Assembly (NCBI GenBank): GCA_002284615.2
Contig: MU070196.1
Span: 10,865-25,425 of the forward strand
Length of the DNA: 14,561 nucleotides
Direction: 5' to 3'
From: Dunaliella salina
Taxonomy: Eukaryota > Chlorophyta > Chlorophyceae > Chlamydomonadales > Dunaliellaceae
In this document: piece after piece, positions 14,318 through 14,561 of the stretch
Position numbering within the stretch: position 1 is the first letter of the stretch
How the letters are laid out: each line of letters opens with the position of its first letter
Notes under the pieces: generated by a model
Told to the model about the DNA's origin: nothing
What the model saw: only the letters and a program-made list of their open reading frames with translations
The model's database searches: none
Program-made: the position numbers and the translations under genes

Positions 14318-14560
14318 CTAATGTGGGTCTGGAGGGTTACTAGAAGCACCTGGCTCTAGAGCCTGGCTGTGGGAAGTATTCTTATTTTCAATAGCGCGGC
14401 GGATGGTGACTAGTTTGTGGGCATATTGAACAGAATGGGCATGAAGTTGTTGAGCAAGCTTTGTGGCACGCTGTTGATCCAATCCTAGATGTATGAGTTG
14501 CTTCAGGGTATGCTCAGTGTAAATAGTTCCACCTACACCCAGGAGAATAGGGTGAATTGT
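14318..14560 (-). CDS. Copy C: C-terminal domain of LINE polyprotein, open in the visible part
   Basis: 81 codons from the window edge to TAG (14318-14320) with no stop or frameshift. It reads PILLGVGGTIYTEHTLKQL, LGLDQQRATKLAQQLHAHSV, QYAHKLVTIRRAIENK, and ends ASSNPPDPH-stop. A, B and D share LLGVGG, IYT.HTL, LGLD, ATKL and HAHSV, and A and B also share the NPPDPH-stop ending. Most differences are conservative, so the domain appears to have evolved under protein-level constraint. The function is unknown. It follows the putative PD-(D/E)XK core in the other copies and may complete that nuclease fold or bind the RNA 3' end. The copy could be an intact element outside the window, or just better preserved at this end. 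Confidence 0.75.
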   Translation of the reverse strand, partial: TIHPILLGVGGTIYTEHTLKQLIHLGLDQQRATKLAQQLHAHSVQYAHKLVTIRRAIENKNTSHSQALEPGASSNPPDPH

Positions 14561-14561
14561 A

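Larger units (their letters stand above)
14188..14561 (-). mobile_element. Copy C: diverged LINE subfamily, runs off the window
   Basis: Minus-strand element whose tail (14188-14209, AAAAG units on the plus strand), terminal hairpin, 3' UTR and C-terminal coding end are all visible. It aligns with A, B and D along its length but is clearly diverged in nucleotides. Its 5' part is outside the window. Confidence 0.82.

Overview
The window looks like eukaryotic repeat-rich nuclear DNA: a graveyard of nested non-LTR (LINE-type) retrotransposon copies, with no intact host gene recognised. No bacterial operon structure, rRNA, tRNA or CRISPR array is seen. Several domain strings resemble long retroelement polyproteins that I recall from green algae (prasinophyte-like genomes). 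That host guess rests on memory only and is weak. Five isolated N bases suggest a draft assembly.

Layout. 1-158 (-) is the edge of a Cys-rich, zinc-finger-like frame. 159-3224 is mostly non-coding with short repeats, a TATA-box candidate and a 26-bp inverted repeat. Copy A (3236-4615, +) is a 5'-truncated element with 11-bp target-site duplications (TSDs). 4627-6757 (+) is the host of A and holds an older, heavily decayed reverse transcriptase (RT) that is itself split by a ~576-bp insertion. Copy B (6758-10765, -) is a 4-kb element with a 10-bp TSD, inserted opposite to the decayed RT element. Just beyond B, at 11026-11097 (+), lies an RNase H remnant. With B removed it is collinear with the RT, so B probably split one old LINE. 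Copy D (12236-12785, -) is another short 5'-truncated relative. A separate decayed RNase H (13357-13735, +) is followed by an E-type 3' end (13811-13868, +). Copy C (14188-14561, -, running off the window) is a diverged subfamily whose visible C-terminal frame is open.

The element family. In coding order, B shows a PHD-like zinc finger, a region with weak resemblance to PCIF1-type adenine methyltransferases, an RNase H domain, a CCHC zinc knuckle, a possible PD-(D/E)XK nuclease core (RPD ... EVK), a conserved C-terminal domain ending in NPPDPH-stop, a 3' UTR, a terminal hairpin and a (CTTTT)n tail. B has no RT and is best read as 5'-truncated downstream of it.

Most striking signal. The 3' ends of A, B, C, D and E share CCTTAAT, then a hairpin, then (T)GCGTAG-like sequence, then (CTTTT)n. 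The arms differ between subfamilies in a compensatory way (AGTG/CACT in A and B, AGAG/CTCT in C, an unrelated GC-rich stem in E). This points to an RNA structure probably recognised by the element's RT. A 45-bp insertion inside B, flanked by 11-bp TSDs, carries only this terminal signal.
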